Below, piece by piece: positions 17,335 through 27,207 of a stretch of 36,934 nt of DNA. Under the pieces are notes generated by a model. The model saw only the letters and a program-made list of their open reading frames with translations, did not search any database and was not told the origin of the DNA. Both the position numbers and the translations under genes were made by a program. The stretch comes from an uncultured Lachnospiraceae bacterium (GTDB taxonomy: Bacteria > Bacillota > Clostridia > Lachnospirales > Lachnospiraceae). Positions within the stretch are counted from its first letter, which is position 1. Each line of letters opens with the position of its first letter. The stretch lies in the NCBI GenBank assembly GCA_949740745.1, contig CATJIW010000219.1:1-36934 (forward strand). The letters run 5' to 3'.

Positions 17335-18504
17335 ATGGCTACAGGATTGAATCCTTTTGTGACTTCGGCTCCGAATTCAAAGATCAGAGCCGTATTTAAT
17401 AAGGTAGACGGACGGGACGATCTGGTGAAATTTGTTTTAGGAGAGCCTGATTTTGATACGGCTCCCAATATTATCGCGGCTGCCAAAAAGGCGATGGACA
17501 GCGGACACACACATTATGTGACCAATGCGGGGCTTTGGGAGCTTCGCCAGGCCATCGCTGACAAAATGCAGAGGGAAAACCAGGTCTCTTATGATCCGAA
17601 AACGGAGATTATGGTGACGAACGGCGGAACGGAGGCGATCTGGCTGGCGATGCAGACCGTATTGGAACCGGGAGATGAAGTCATTGTTCCGGGACCCTAC
17701 TGGTCGCCTTACCCGTCCCTTGTCACATTGATGCATGCGGTTCCGGTGGTGGTTCCCATGCTGGAGGAAGACGGTTTTATGTATCATATCGAAAACTTGA
17801 AAAAAGCGGTGTCGCCGAAGACGAAAATGCTGATCCTCAACACACCCTGCAATCCGACCGGCGGAATGGCTGACCTGCAGCTTTTGAAGGACATTGCGGA
17901 TCTGGCAAAGGAACGGGACTTTTATGTCATGTCGGACGAGGTGTATGAGCGGCTGGTATATGACGACAACCGGCACGTCAGTCTTGCGTCTCTGCCGGGA
18001 ATGAAGGAGCGGACGATCACGATCAACAGCTTTTCAAAATCTTATGCGATGACGGGATGGAGGGTCGGCTATGTGATGGCGGATGCGGGCATTATCCGGT
18101 ATTGCAATAAACTGCACGAACTGGAAGCCTCCTGTACCAATGTTCCGGCTCAGTGGGGAGCCGTGGAGGCGCTGACGGGAGATCAGGCCAATGTGAACTA
18201 TATGGTTGGGGAATATACCAGACGCCGCCGGATGATCGTGGACGGATTAAATGCAATCAAAGGAATCAGCTGTGTGGCTCCCAAAGGCACCTTTTATGCC
18301 TTTGCCAATATGAAGGGGGCCGGCATGAGCTCCGATGAATTCTGTAACCGTCTGATTGACGAAGCGGGCCTTGTGGTGATTCCGGGCGATTCTTTCGGGG
18401 AATACGGCGAGGGATATGTGCGGATGTCCTTTGCCGTGTCTGACGAAACCATTACGGAGGGCTTAAACCGTCTGGATATGTTTATGAACAGACTGAGTAT
18501 CTGA
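17335..18504 (+). CDS. PLP-dependent aminotransferase class I/II (module 2)
   Basis: NTPCNPTGG, SDEVYERL, INSFSKSYAMTGWRVGY. Confidence 0.93.
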   Translation: MATGLNPFVTSAPNSKIRAVFNKVDGRDDLVKFVLGEPDFDTAPNIIAAAKKAMDSGHTHYVTNAGLWELRQAIADKMQRENQVSYDPKTEIMVTNGGTEAIWLAMQTVLEPGDEVIVPGPYWSPYPSLVTLMHAVPVVVPMLEEDGFMYHIENLKKAVSPKTKMLILNTPCNPTGGMADLQLLKDIADLAKERDFYVMSDEVYERLVYDDNRHVSLASLPGMKERTITINSFSKSYAMTGWRVGYVMADAGIIRYCNKLHELEASCTNVPAQWGAVEALTGDQANVNYMVGEYTRRRRMIVDGLNAIKGISCVAPKGTFYAFANMKGAGMSSDEFCNRLIDEAGLVVIPGDSFGEYGEGYVRMSFAVSDETITEGLNRLDMFMNRLSI

Positions 18505-18585
18505 GACGTTGTATCGGCCGGTAAATGATTGTGAACAGAGGGTTCCTGACAGGCTTTTTTGGGAACTTTGTTTTTGAAGGAAGAG

Positions 18586-19500
18586 ATGAACGGAAATTTA
18601 ATTGGTGAATTATGTGCGGTTGGAGTCGCCCTTTGCAATGCGGCCGCCTGCTCCTGCTTTAACCGGGCGGAAAAGCGGATCCGTGCATTTACGGTAAATT
18701 TGGTAAAGACAGTGGCGGCGTTAGTGAGTGTGACGGCGCTCCGGCTGGTTTTGTACGGTTCGTCCGGCCTGTCCGGAATTCCTTTAGAGGCGTGGATTTA
18801 TTTGAGTCTGTCCGGTCTGGCAGGCTTTGCATTCGGCGATTTCTTTTATTTTGCTTCTTTTCTGTATCTTCCATACCGAATTTCCATGATGATTTATAAC
18901 TGCAGCACGATCGTAACGGCGCTTGCGGCATGGGGATTATACGGACAGACGCTGGCATGGAGCTCCTGGATTGGAATTGTTTTGGTAGTGACGGGGCTTG
19001 GAATTGTTTTGCTCGCAGGAAAGGGGCAGGAGGCAAATGTTCCGGAAAAAAGGAATATGACAAAAGGCGTCCTGCTGGCTGTCCTGGGAATGCTTGGACA
19101 GGCGGGAGGGGTGTTGTTCAGCAGCCGGGGCCTGCAGCTGATTGACATGGAGGGCGGGAGCATGGCGGCCAGCCAGGCCCGGATCCTTGCAGGCACTCTG
19201 GGGCTGCTCGTTCTCACGCTGGCGGGAAGGAAAACGGCAGCGGTACGGAAGGACCTGAAGCAGCCGGGGGCGGTATTGCTGACGGCGGCCGGCGGCCTGA
19301 TTGGCTGTGCGGTCGGGACGACGCTGACACTGCAGTCCCTGTATTATATTCCGGCGGGGATTTCTTCCGCGCTTTCTTCCGTTTCTCCGGTTATGGTTTT
19401 ACTCACTGCCGTGTTTGTATTTCATGAAAAGGTGAAATGGACAGAAGCCGCAGGGGCGCTTTTGTGTGTTTTGGGCATTGTATTGTTATCTGCTGCATAA
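18586..19500 (+). CDS. EamA/DMT-family membrane transporter
   Basis: About 300 aa, roughly ten hydrophobic segments; SSALSSVSPVMVLLTAVFVFHEKVKWTEAAGALLCVLGIVLL typical of the EamA C-terminus. Start 18586 chosen over the TTG at 18559. Confidence 0.8.
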   Translation: MNGNLIGELCAVGVALCNAAACSCFNRAEKRIRAFTVNLVKTVAALVSVTALRLVLYGSSGLSGIPLEAWIYLSLSGLAGFAFGDFFYFASFLYLPYRISMMIYNCSTIVTALAAWGLYGQTLAWSSWIGIVLVVTGLGIVLLAGKGQEANVPEKRNMTKGVLLAVLGMLGQAGGVLFSSRGLQLIDMEGGSMAASQARILAGTLGLLVLTLAGRKTAAVRKDLKQPGAVLLTAAGGLIGCAVGTTLTLQSLYYIPAGISSALSSVSPVMVLLTAVFVFHEKVKWTEAAGALLCVLGIVLLSAA

Positions 19501-19569
19501 GGAAGGGGAAAGGAAGATGATGGATCTTTAATAAAAAGAACCAGGAAAACAGGATACGGCGCAATAAAG

Positions 19570-19594
19570 ACTCTCCCGGACCGGAGAGTTTTTA
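19570..19594 (+). terminator. Rho-independent terminator
   Basis: ACTCTCC-CGGACC-GGAGAGT followed by TTTTT. Confidence 0.85.
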
Positions 19595-19713
19595 TTATTA
19601 TAAAAGCCCTCTATATGTTACTCGAAATTTCGTATTGGTATTTTAAGACGGGGGATGTTAGGATGAAAAAAATATAGTTCCGACGGGAAGCGGCGGAGAA
19701 GGAGGAGAGAGCT

Positions 19714-20691
19714 ATGAGCCAGACAACGAAAGAAATGCCGGCGGGAATCCGGAACCTGTTCACATCCATCACCCATTACAAAAAGGGGGAAAGGATTCTG
19801 ATTATCACGGACGACAACAAGCTGGAGATTGGACAGATGGTGTATCAATATGCGAAGCAGGTGGCAAAGGATGTGGCGATGGCCGTCATGGAGCCCAGGA
19901 AGGGGCATGGGTCCGAGCCGCCGGAGGCGATTGCGGAAGCGATGCTGTCCTGTGATATCTGCCTGGGAGCGACTACCATGTCCCTGTACCATTCCCAGGC
20001 GCGGAACATTGCGTGTAAAGAGAAGGGCATGCGCTGGGTCGGCCTGCAGGACTTCGTGCCGGAAATGTTTGAAAAGGGCGGAATGACGGCGGATTTTGAT
20101 GAAATCCACAGGGAGATTGATCGGGTTGCCCATTTGTACCAGGGAAAACAGTTCCGTTTAACGGCTTCCGGCGGGACCGACATGACCTGCAGCGTGGAAG
20201 GCAGGAAGGTGGTGGTGGACTATGGGACAGCCATTACTCCCGGCGCAGCCTGCGGTACGCCCAATGCGGAGATTGCGCTGGGACCGGTGGAGGGAACGGC
20301 GGAGGGCATTCTGGTGATAGACGGGAGCATTCCCCATCCGCTGCTCAATGTCATTGAGGAACCGATTACCTGTAAAGTGGAGCGGGGCTGTATCAGGGAG
20401 ATTACGGGGGGACGCCAGGCGGAAATTTTGAAACAGGTGCTGGAAGAGTATCACGATTCGACAGTTTATAACGTGGCGGAACTGGGCCTGGGGATGAATC
20501 CTCTCAATGAGATTATCGGACATATGGCGCCGGACGAGGGCTCCTACGGCAACATTCATGTGGGGATCGGAAAGAATACCGGGTTTGGCGGACATGTGAT
20601 GTCGCCGCTTCATCTGGACATGGTGGTGCGGAAGATCACGGCTGAAATCGACGGAAAGTATTTTATGAAAGATGGGGTTTTGATGGTATGA
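19714..20691 (+). CDS. M29 aminopeptidase / NicX-like (2,5-dihydroxypyridine dioxygenase-related) metalloprotein
   Basis: 325 aa; NVAELGLGMNPLNEIIGHMAPDEGSYGNIHVGIGKNTGFGG...SPLHLDMVV resembles the C-terminal metal-binding region of the M29/NicX family. Confidence 0.7.
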   Translation: MSQTTKEMPAGIRNLFTSITHYKKGERILIITDDNKLEIGQMVYQYAKQVAKDVAMAVMEPRKGHGSEPPEAIAEAMLSCDICLGATTMSLYHSQARNIACKEKGMRWVGLQDFVPEMFEKGGMTADFDEIHREIDRVAHLYQGKQFRLTASGGTDMTCSVEGRKVVVDYGTAITPGAACGTPNAEIALGPVEGTAEGILVIDGSIPHPLLNVIEEPITCKVERGCIREITGGRQAEILKQVLEEYHDSTVYNVAELGLGMNPLNEIIGHMAPDEGSYGNIHVGIGKNTGFGGHVMSPLHLDMVVRKITAEIDGKYFMKDGVLMV

Positions 20692-21821
20692 AAAAATGCG
20701 TGGTGATTTCAGATTCCTTTAAAGGAACCCTGTCCAGCATGGAGATCTGCGCCATTGCGAAAGAAAGCATTCCCAGGTTTTTTCCCGAATGCGAGGTGGA
20801 GGCGGTCCCGGTGGCAGACGGCGGAGAAGGGACGGCGGCGTGCTTTGCCGAGGCGCTTAAGGCAGAGTTTGTCAAGGTGACGGTGAGCGGCCCGTACCGG
20901 GAAAAGATACCGGTCTTTTATGCTAGGAGCGGTTCCAGAGCCTTTATTGAGACGGCGGCCGCAGCCGGGCTGCCTCTGGTGGGAAACAGAAAAAATCCGG
21001 CGGTGACTACCACTTACGGCGCGGGAGAGCTGATCCGCCATGCGGTGGAAGGCGGCTGTAAAGAGATCTTTCTGGGGATCGGCGGCAGTGCGACCAATGA
21101 CGGTGGCTGCGGATGTGCGGCGGCTCTGGGCGTTCGTTTTTTCGACCGGGAGGGAAAAGAGTTTCTGCCGGCGGGTGGGAGCCTTTCCAGGATCAGCCGG
21201 ATTGATACCGCAGGCTCCGAACAACTTCTGGAACAGGTGAATATTACGGTCATGTGTGACGTGACCAATCCCCTTTACGGGGAGAACGGAGCGGCTTTTG
21301 TCTTTGGGCCCCAGAAGGGGGCGGATCCGGATATGGTGCTTATGCTGGACAGTGAACTCCGGGCCTTTGGCCGGGCGGTTCAGGAGAATCTTCAAAAGGA
21401 TATTTCCTTTCTCCCCGGTGCAGGAGCGGCCGGCGGAATGGGAGGTGGGATGGCGGCTTTTTTTGAGGCGGAGCTTAAATCCGGCATTGAGGTGATCCTG
21501 GATGCGGTTGATTTTGACAGGAAGCTTTCCGGCGCTGATCTGGTTATTACAGGAGAAGGCCGGATTGACAGCCAGAGTATGCAGGGGAAGGTGGTCTCAG
21601 GCGTCGCAAAGCGCACCCAAAAGGCGGGAGTACCTTTGGTGGTGATTGCAGGCGGGATCGGGGACGGCGCTGAAGCGGCTTATGAGATGGGCGTGACTGC
21701 CATGTTCGGCATTGACCGCCCAGCGGCGGCCTTTGAGGAATACAGGAGAGACACCAGGCGGCATTATCAGGCGGTCCTGGAGGATCTTCTGCGTTTTGCG
21801 GGGGCGGCAGGGAAATGGTGA
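20688..21821 (+). CDS. glxK: Glycerate kinase (GlxK/GarK family)
   Basis: VISDSFKGTLSSMEIC, VPVADGGEGT, GIGGSATNDGGCGCAAALGVRFFD, ITGEGRIDSQS. Overlaps the upstream stop by 4 nt. Confidence 0.95.
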   Translation: MKKCVVISDSFKGTLSSMEICAIAKESIPRFFPECEVEAVPVADGGEGTAACFAEALKAEFVKVTVSGPYREKIPVFYARSGSRAFIETAAAAGLPLVGNRKNPAVTTTYGAGELIRHAVEGGCKEIFLGIGGSATNDGGCGCAAALGVRFFDREGKEFLPAGGSLSRISRIDTAGSEQLLEQVNITVMCDVTNPLYGENGAAFVFGPQKGADPDMVLMLDSELRAFGRAVQENLQKDISFLPGAGAAGGMGGGMAAFFEAELKSGIEVILDAVDFDRKLSGADLVITGEGRIDSQSMQGKVVSGVAKRTQKAGVPLVVIAGGIGDGAEAAYEMGVTAMFGIDRPAAAFEEYRRDTRRHYQAVLEDLLRFAGAAGKW

Positions 21822-21841
21822 AGAAAATTTGCGCGGAAACT

Positions 21842-22738
21842 TCAGAGATATTTCGTGAGATCAGAGTGCAGGATAAACTGGTAAAAGGCTTCGCTGGGTC
21901 TGGACAGTTTTTTGTTCCTGGCTTTTACCAGATAGAGCTTCCTGTCCTGATGGATGTCGGAGAGGGGAATGCGCTTTACCGGACTGTGGTTTAAAATGGA
22001 AACCTCCGGGACAATGGCCACGGCCTGGCTGCCCTCCAGCATGGCGGCAATGGAGGATTCCTCTTCAAATTCATAAATAATGTTGGCTTTTACATTGGCG
22101 CCGGAGATGATCTCATCTACCAGGCGCCTGCTTTCTCCGGTAAAAGAATTATAGGTAATCAGTGGATAGGACAAGGCCTCCCTGGCCGAAACAGAAGGAC
22201 GGGAAGCCAGTGGGTGGTCTTGAGAGACAATGAGGATCAGCCTCTGCTTGATGATCGGAACGAACTCAATCTCGTATTCCTCCCGGACGAAGGCGCAGAT
22301 GCCCAGGTCGTAATTCCCGTTTTTGATCCCTTCAATGATAATGCGGCTGTGGGCCTGACCGAAGATAAAATGATATTTGCTGTGTTTTGGCAGCTCAATA
22401 AAACTGTTCACCAGCCGGGGGACCAGAGAATGGCCGAGAATGTACAGGTAGGCGAAATGAATGATATCCGGCGTTTCGGAAGATATTTGCTTTAAAAGCT
22501 CCACGCCGGAATTGATCTGTCCCAGGGCAGGGGCGACATGGTCATAAAAAATCTGCCCGTACTGGGTGAGCTTCACGTTCCGGCCGTTTTTCATGAACAA
22601 GGGAACACCCAGCTCTTCCTCTAGCTTCGCAATGGCATAGCTCAGGCTGGGCTGGGAGATATACAAGGCTTCCGAAGCCTGGGTATAATGCTCCAGTTGG
22701 GCAAGCTTTACAAAATATGAAAGAAAATTGTAAGTCAT
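21842..22738 (-). CDS. LysR-family transcriptional regulator
   Basis: 298 aa; N-terminal HTH (EHYTQASEALYISQPSLSYAIAKLEEELGVPLFMKNGRNVKLTQYG). Confidence 0.95.
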   Translation of the reverse strand: MTYNFLSYFVKLAQLEHYTQASEALYISQPSLSYAIAKLEEELGVPLFMKNGRNVKLTQYGQIFYDHVAPALGQINSGVELLKQISSETPDIIHFAYLYILGHSLVPRLVNSFIELPKHSKYHFIFGQAHSRIIIEGIKNGNYDLGICAFVREEYEIEFVPIIKQRLILIVSQDHPLASRPSVSAREALSYPLITYNSFTGESRRLVDEIISGANVKANIIYEFEEESSIAAMLEGSQAVAIVPEVSILNHSPVKRIPLSDIHQDRKLYLVKARNKKLSRPSEAFYQFILHSDLTKYL

Positions 22739-22805
22739 CAGTCACTGTACCTCGTCTAAATATGGATTGATCGGGATGTTCTCATTATACCATAAAAAAA
22801 GAAAG

Positions 22806-22827
22806 GGATTCATATAGTTTCTCTATG
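22806..22827. promoter_or_regulatory. Predicted LysR-type box, copy A (lysR/LUD divergent region)
   Basis: GGATTCATATAGTTTCTCTATG, matching GGATTTATATAGAATCTCTATG at 23652. Confidence 0.65.
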
Positions 22828-22895
22828 GCTTTCCGGAAAAAATGTATCGGTGACGGGAGAGGTACGGAAATTCAGTCAGGAAAGGAGAATCAGAA

Positions 22896-23639
22896 ATGGA
22901 ACAGGAAAAATGGAAACGGCATTTGCTTCCCCTTCAGGCAGTAACACATGATGTAAGGGAAATCCGGGGAGAATATTACAGAAAAAAAGCGGAAACAGCT
23001 ATTAAAAATTTGAAAAGGAATCAGTTTGAAGCCCATTATGCGGCTTCCTTGACAGGGGCGGAAGCGTTGCTGCTTGACCTGATTCCGGACGGAGCGGTTA
23101 TCGGCTGCGGGGATTCCCATACGCTTTTCGCCATGGATCTGGAAAAGAGACTTTCAGAAAAAGGCTGTACGGTCATTCCACATATTTGCGTCAATCGTCC
23201 CTATATGGAAGAAAACGGAAGATTTCGAAATAAAGAGGAAGCAAAGCGGGTGACGAGGGAGATGATAAAGAATTACCTGGCCAGCGATGTGTTTCTTTTG
23301 GGAGCCAACGCCATTACCATGGACGGGCAGATTGTGAATGTAGACGGAAGAGGAAACCGAATCGCAGGAAGTCTTTACGGCCCGGAGCGGATCATTGTCC
23401 TGGCAGGGGCCAACAAGCTGGTGCCCGACGTGCCGGCCGGCAGACAGAGGGCGGGCTTTGTCTCTGCTTCCATGAACCATGTCAAATACGGAAAACAGGA
23501 GATGCCCTGTATGAAAGCCGGGTTATGCTTGGACTGCCGCCATCCGGAACGCTCCTGCAGCATTACGACGGTCATACATCGGAAGCCCCATGATGCGGAT
23601 TTTCACGTGATCCTGGTGGGGGAAGAGCTGGGATTTTGA
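22896..23639 (+). CDS. LUD-domain protein (lactate utilization protein C/B-like, DUF162)
   Basis: 247 aa; IGCGDSHTLFAMDLEKRL, FLLGANAITMDGQIVNVDGRGNRIAGSLYGPERIIVLAGANKLV. Confidence 0.85.
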   Translation: MEQEKWKRHLLPLQAVTHDVREIRGEYYRKKAETAIKNLKRNQFEAHYAASLTGAEALLLDLIPDGAVIGCGDSHTLFAMDLEKRLSEKGCTVIPHICVNRPYMEENGRFRNKEEAKRVTREMIKNYLASDVFLLGANAITMDGQIVNVDGRGNRIAGSLYGPERIIVLAGANKLVPDVPAGRQRAGFVSASMNHVKYGKQEMPCMKAGLCLDCRHPERSCSITTVIHRKPHDADFHVILVGEELGF

Positions 23640-23651
23640 TGGATGTAAAGA

Positions 23652-23673
23652 GGATTTATATAGAATCTCTATG
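23652..23673. promoter_or_regulatory. Predicted LysR-type box, copy B (upstream of aminotransferase/Liv module 3)
   Basis: GGATTTATATAGAATCTCTATG. Confidence 0.65.
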
Positions 23674-23765
23674 AATCCTTTGTAAGATATGTATTGGAAT
23701 TTTGGAAAAAGAGCGGGTAAACTATAAAAAACAACCAAAAGCGATGAGGGAATCAGGAGGAAGCG

Positions 23766-24962
23766 ATGATGAAAGATTTGTATAAGGCAGCCCGCAGGCT
23801 GGACCAGGTACAGTTCTCTCCGGTCCGCAAGGTATTGGAGCGGGCCAATGAGCTGGCGGCGGAGGGGCGGGATATCCTGCACGTGGAGATCGGAGAACCG
23901 GACTTTGACACTCCGTCCGATATCGTGGAGGCGACGGTACAGGCGCTCTGCGTGGGGAAAAAGACCCATTATCCGCCGAACAGGGGAGTATTGAGGCTGA
24001 GAAATGCCATTTCGGACATGCTGAAGGAACAGTATCAGGCGGAATATGACGGAGCTTCGGAGATCCTGGTGACCTGCGGAGCGGCAGAAGCGATTTTCGA
24101 TACCATTACGGCGCTGACAGGCGATGGGGACGAAGTGATCGTTATGACTCCGGCCTATATGAATTATGAAAACTGTATTCGTATGGCCGGAGCAGAATGT
24201 GTCAAGGTGGAGCTTTCGGAAAGTGACGGATACCAGGTGAACAAATCCGTGCTGGCGGCGGCGGTGACGAAGCGGACCCGTATGATCGTCCTTACCAACC
24301 CCAATAATCCCACCGGTACGGTTATGAACCGGGAAAGTCTTCAAAAGATCGCGGCGGTGGCGAAGGCACATGATTTGATCGTGCTGTCAGACGAGATTTA
24401 CGCGGCCATGCATTACGGCGTGGAATATGTGTCTTTTGCTTCTCTTCCCGGTATGAAAGAACGCACGATTCTTGTCAGCGGTTTTTCCAAGTGCTTTGCC
24501 ATGACCGGATGGAGGATCGGTTATGTAGCCTGCGACGTGAGGTTTTACTCTCCGATCCTGAAAGTCCATCAGTATGCCACCAACTGTATCCCTACCTTTA
24601 TCCAGGAGGGGCTGGCTGACGGCATGAAAACGGAAAAGACGGCAATGGACGTGAAGGCTATGGTACTTACCTTTGACGAAAGGCGGAGGATGGTGCTGGA
24701 AATGCTTTCGCAGGTGCCGGGAGTGACCTGCAGCGGGGCGGACGGAGCTTTCTATATTTTTGTCAATGTTTCCGGGACCGGCCTGGACGGAACAGAATTT
24801 GCCGAACGGCTCCTGGAAGAGCACGGGGTAGCTCTGGTGCCGGGAGCAGCTTTCGGGGAAAGCTGCCAAAACTGCGTCAGGATCTCCTACGGGATGTCCA
24901 TTGACGTGCTTGACCAAGCATTGCAGCGGATCCGGGAATTTACCAGGACGCTTTGCAAATAA
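23766..24962 (+). CDS. PLP-dependent aminotransferase class I/II (module 3)
   Basis: TNPNNPTGTV, SDEIYAAM, VSGFSKCFAMTGWRIGY. Confidence 0.93.
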   Translation: MMKDLYKAARRLDQVQFSPVRKVLERANELAAEGRDILHVEIGEPDFDTPSDIVEATVQALCVGKKTHYPPNRGVLRLRNAISDMLKEQYQAEYDGASEILVTCGAAEAIFDTITALTGDGDEVIVMTPAYMNYENCIRMAGAECVKVELSESDGYQVNKSVLAAAVTKRTRMIVLTNPNNPTGTVMNRESLQKIAAVAKAHDLIVLSDEIYAAMHYGVEYVSFASLPGMKERTILVSGFSKCFAMTGWRIGYVACDVRFYSPILKVHQYATNCIPTFIQEGLADGMKTEKTAMDVKAMVLTFDERRRMVLEMLSQVPGVTCSGADGAFYIFVNVSGTGLDGTEFAERLLEEHGVALVPGAAFGESCQNCVRISYGMSIDVLDQALQRIREFTRTLCK

Positions 24963-24983
24963 AAAAACAAAGGAGGATACACA

Positions 24984-26315
24984 ATGAAAAGGGTACTTGC
25001 AGGATTGCTGGCGGTGGCCATGACGTTTTCTCTCGTCGGCTGCGGCGGCGCAGGAGAAGAAGGAAACGGGACAGAGAAAAAAACGGAAAGCGCAAAGACA
25101 GAGGCGGCAAAGGTGTCGGAAGCGGAACCCTCCGGAAAAAAGGATGGAGAAACGATCCGGGTGGGCGTTCTCTATCCTTTGACGGGAAACAATGCGACTG
25201 CCGGTACGGAATCTGTCAAATGTCTGGAAACGGCGGCGGAACTAATCAACGGCTCTTATGACATTGATTTTCCGGGGGCAAAAACAGAAGGAATCCAGAG
25301 TATGGGCGGCGCGAAGATCGAGATCATTGCAGCGGATTCCCAGGCCAGTGCAGAAGTCTCTGCCACGGAAGCGGAACGGCTGATCACCGAAGAGCATGTG
25401 GACGCCCTGATCGGCTGTGACATTTCCAGTTGCACCAAGACCGCCAGCGCGGTGGCGGAACGGTATGGGGTTCCTTTTATCAACGGCGAGTCATCCTCTG
25501 ACAGCCTTGTCGGACGGGGATTGGAATATTTCTTCCATGTGGGGCCGAACGACAGCCTTCTGGTTGCTTCTTCCTTTGATTATCTGGACAAGATCCGGGA
25601 ATCGGCTGGGATCGAGTCCGTGGCGATCTGCGGGGCCGACGACGATTCCGGTACAAATTTCGTTAATTTCTGTGAGAAGGAGGCAAAAGAGAGAGGGTAT
25701 ACGATTGCAACGCAGTTTACTTACACTCAGGATGCGGCGACGCTTTCCTCAGAATGCATGAAGCTGAAAGCGTCCGAGGCGGATGCGCTGATGATTTTTG
25801 CTCTGACAGGACCTGCCATTTTGTTCCTTCAGACCATGCAGGATATGGATATCAACTTTAAGACCATGATCACGGCTCGGGGAGGCTTTATTGCGACAGA
25901 GTTTTTTGACACGGTGGGGGATGCTTCCGAGTATATTATGACGGAAAATACCTGGAGCCTGGACAGCGTGTCGGACAAGGCTTATTCGACCGCCATCAAC
26001 GACCTTTGTATCAAGAAAGCAGGATGCGGCATGAACGGAAATTATGCCAGGGCCATGCAGGCGTTCTTTGTTCTCTGCGACGCCCTTGAGCGAGCCGGAA
26101 GCAAGGACGGAGAGGCGCTTAAGGACGCGCTCTGGGCTACGGATATGGACGGCTCTTCTCTGATCTGTCCCTGGGACGGCGTGAAATTTGACGAGGACGG
26201 ACAGAATATTTATGCGGGCGGTATTATGACCCAGGTCCAGAACGGACAGTATGTGACCATTGATCCGGAGGTAGAAAAAGCCGTGGTACCGGCGCCTGCC
26301 TGGAAGGAGCGCTGA
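24984..26315 (+). CDS. Liv/HAAT-type ABC transporter substrate-binding lipoprotein (module 3)
   Basis: MKRVLAGLLAVAMTFSLVGCGG; IRVGVLYPLTGNNATAG. Confidence 0.93.
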   Translation: MKRVLAGLLAVAMTFSLVGCGGAGEEGNGTEKKTESAKTEAAKVSEAEPSGKKDGETIRVGVLYPLTGNNATAGTESVKCLETAAELINGSYDIDFPGAKTEGIQSMGGAKIEIIAADSQASAEVSATEAERLITEEHVDALIGCDISSCTKTASAVAERYGVPFINGESSSDSLVGRGLEYFFHVGPNDSLLVASSFDYLDKIRESAGIESVAICGADDDSGTNFVNFCEKEAKERGYTIATQFTYTQDAATLSSECMKLKASEADALMIFALTGPAILFLQTMQDMDINFKTMITARGGFIATEFFDTVGDASEYIMTENTWSLDSVSDKAYSTAINDLCIKKAGCGMNGNYARAMQAFFVLCDALERAGSKDGEALKDALWATDMDGSSLICPWDGVKFDEDGQNIYAGGIMTQVQNGQYVTIDPEVEKAVVPAPAWKER

Positions 26316-26340
26316 ACGCAGACGAAAGGACGGTTAAAGA

Positions 26341-27201
26341 ATGTTAGCATTATTGCCACAGGTGCTTCTTGAGGGGATATTTACGGGTATGATCATTGCA
26401 CTCATCGCCATGAGCGTATCTCTCACATGGGGCGTCATGTACATTATCAATTTTGCCCAGGGTGAGATTTTGATGATGGGAATGTTCTTTTCCTACTATT
26501 TCACCCTGGCTACGGGCCTGGACCCGCTCATCTGCCTGCCGGTCTGCGCAGTGGTCATGTACTGTTTCGGCGTACTGATCTATAAACTGCTGATCCGGCG
26601 GGTCATGAAGTCCAGTACTTTAAGCCAGCTTCTGGTAACCTATGCGCTCAGTATCGTGCTGGTAAATGTTGCGCAGATCGCATTCGGGCCGGCTTACAAG
26701 ACGGTGGATACGCAGGCGTTTAAAGGCGCCATCCAGGTGGGGAGCCTGCTGATCGCATGGTCCAGGCTGGTGCCGCTTCTTATCTGCATTTTCACGGCAG
26801 CAGTGCTCTATATTGTGATCAATAAGACTAACATCGGACGTTCCATTAAGGCGACCGCCTTAAACAGAGACGCGGCCTCCCTGGTCGGCGTCAATGCGGA
26901 GCGGGCCTACACCACTTGCATGGGACTTGCGACAGCGGCTTCCGGCATCGGCGGAGTGGCGCTTACCTATTACTTCTCCATCTACCCAAGCGTGGGCTCC
27001 GTGTTTATGAATTTCGGATTTACGGCCTGCTGTATCGGCGGGATGGGAAGCATTCCGGGCGCAGTGATCGGAGGGATCCTGATGGGGTTAATTGACAGCA
27101 TCGTAGGAACGTTTTTCAACGTGTCGCTTAAATATGTGGCGGTGTTCGCACTGTTTATCCTTGTGGTTTACAAACGTCCCAAAGGGCTGTTTGGATGGTG
27201 A
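26341..27201 (+). CDS. livH: Branched-chain amino acid ABC transporter permease, LivH family
   Basis: VSLTWGVMYIINFAQGEILMMGMF; follows SBP. Confidence 0.92.
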   Translation: MLALLPQVLLEGIFTGMIIALIAMSVSLTWGVMYIINFAQGEILMMGMFFSYYFTLATGLDPLICLPVCAVVMYCFGVLIYKLLIRRVMKSSTLSQLLVTYALSIVLVNVAQIAFGPAYKTVDTQAFKGAIQVGSLLIAWSRLVPLLICIFTAAVLYIVINKTNIGRSIKATALNRDAASLVGVNAERAYTTCMGLATAASGIGGVALTYYFSIYPSVGSVFMNFGFTACCIGGMGSIPGAVIGGILMGLIDSIVGTFFNVSLKYVAVFALFILVVYKRPKGLFGW

Positions 27202-27207
27202 TGAGAG

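Noticed and set aside
18541-18566. GTTCC...GGAAC inverted repeat before the DMT transporter as a terminator or regulatory hairpin
   Set aside because: Only about 5 bp of stem with a 14-nt loop; too weak to claim.
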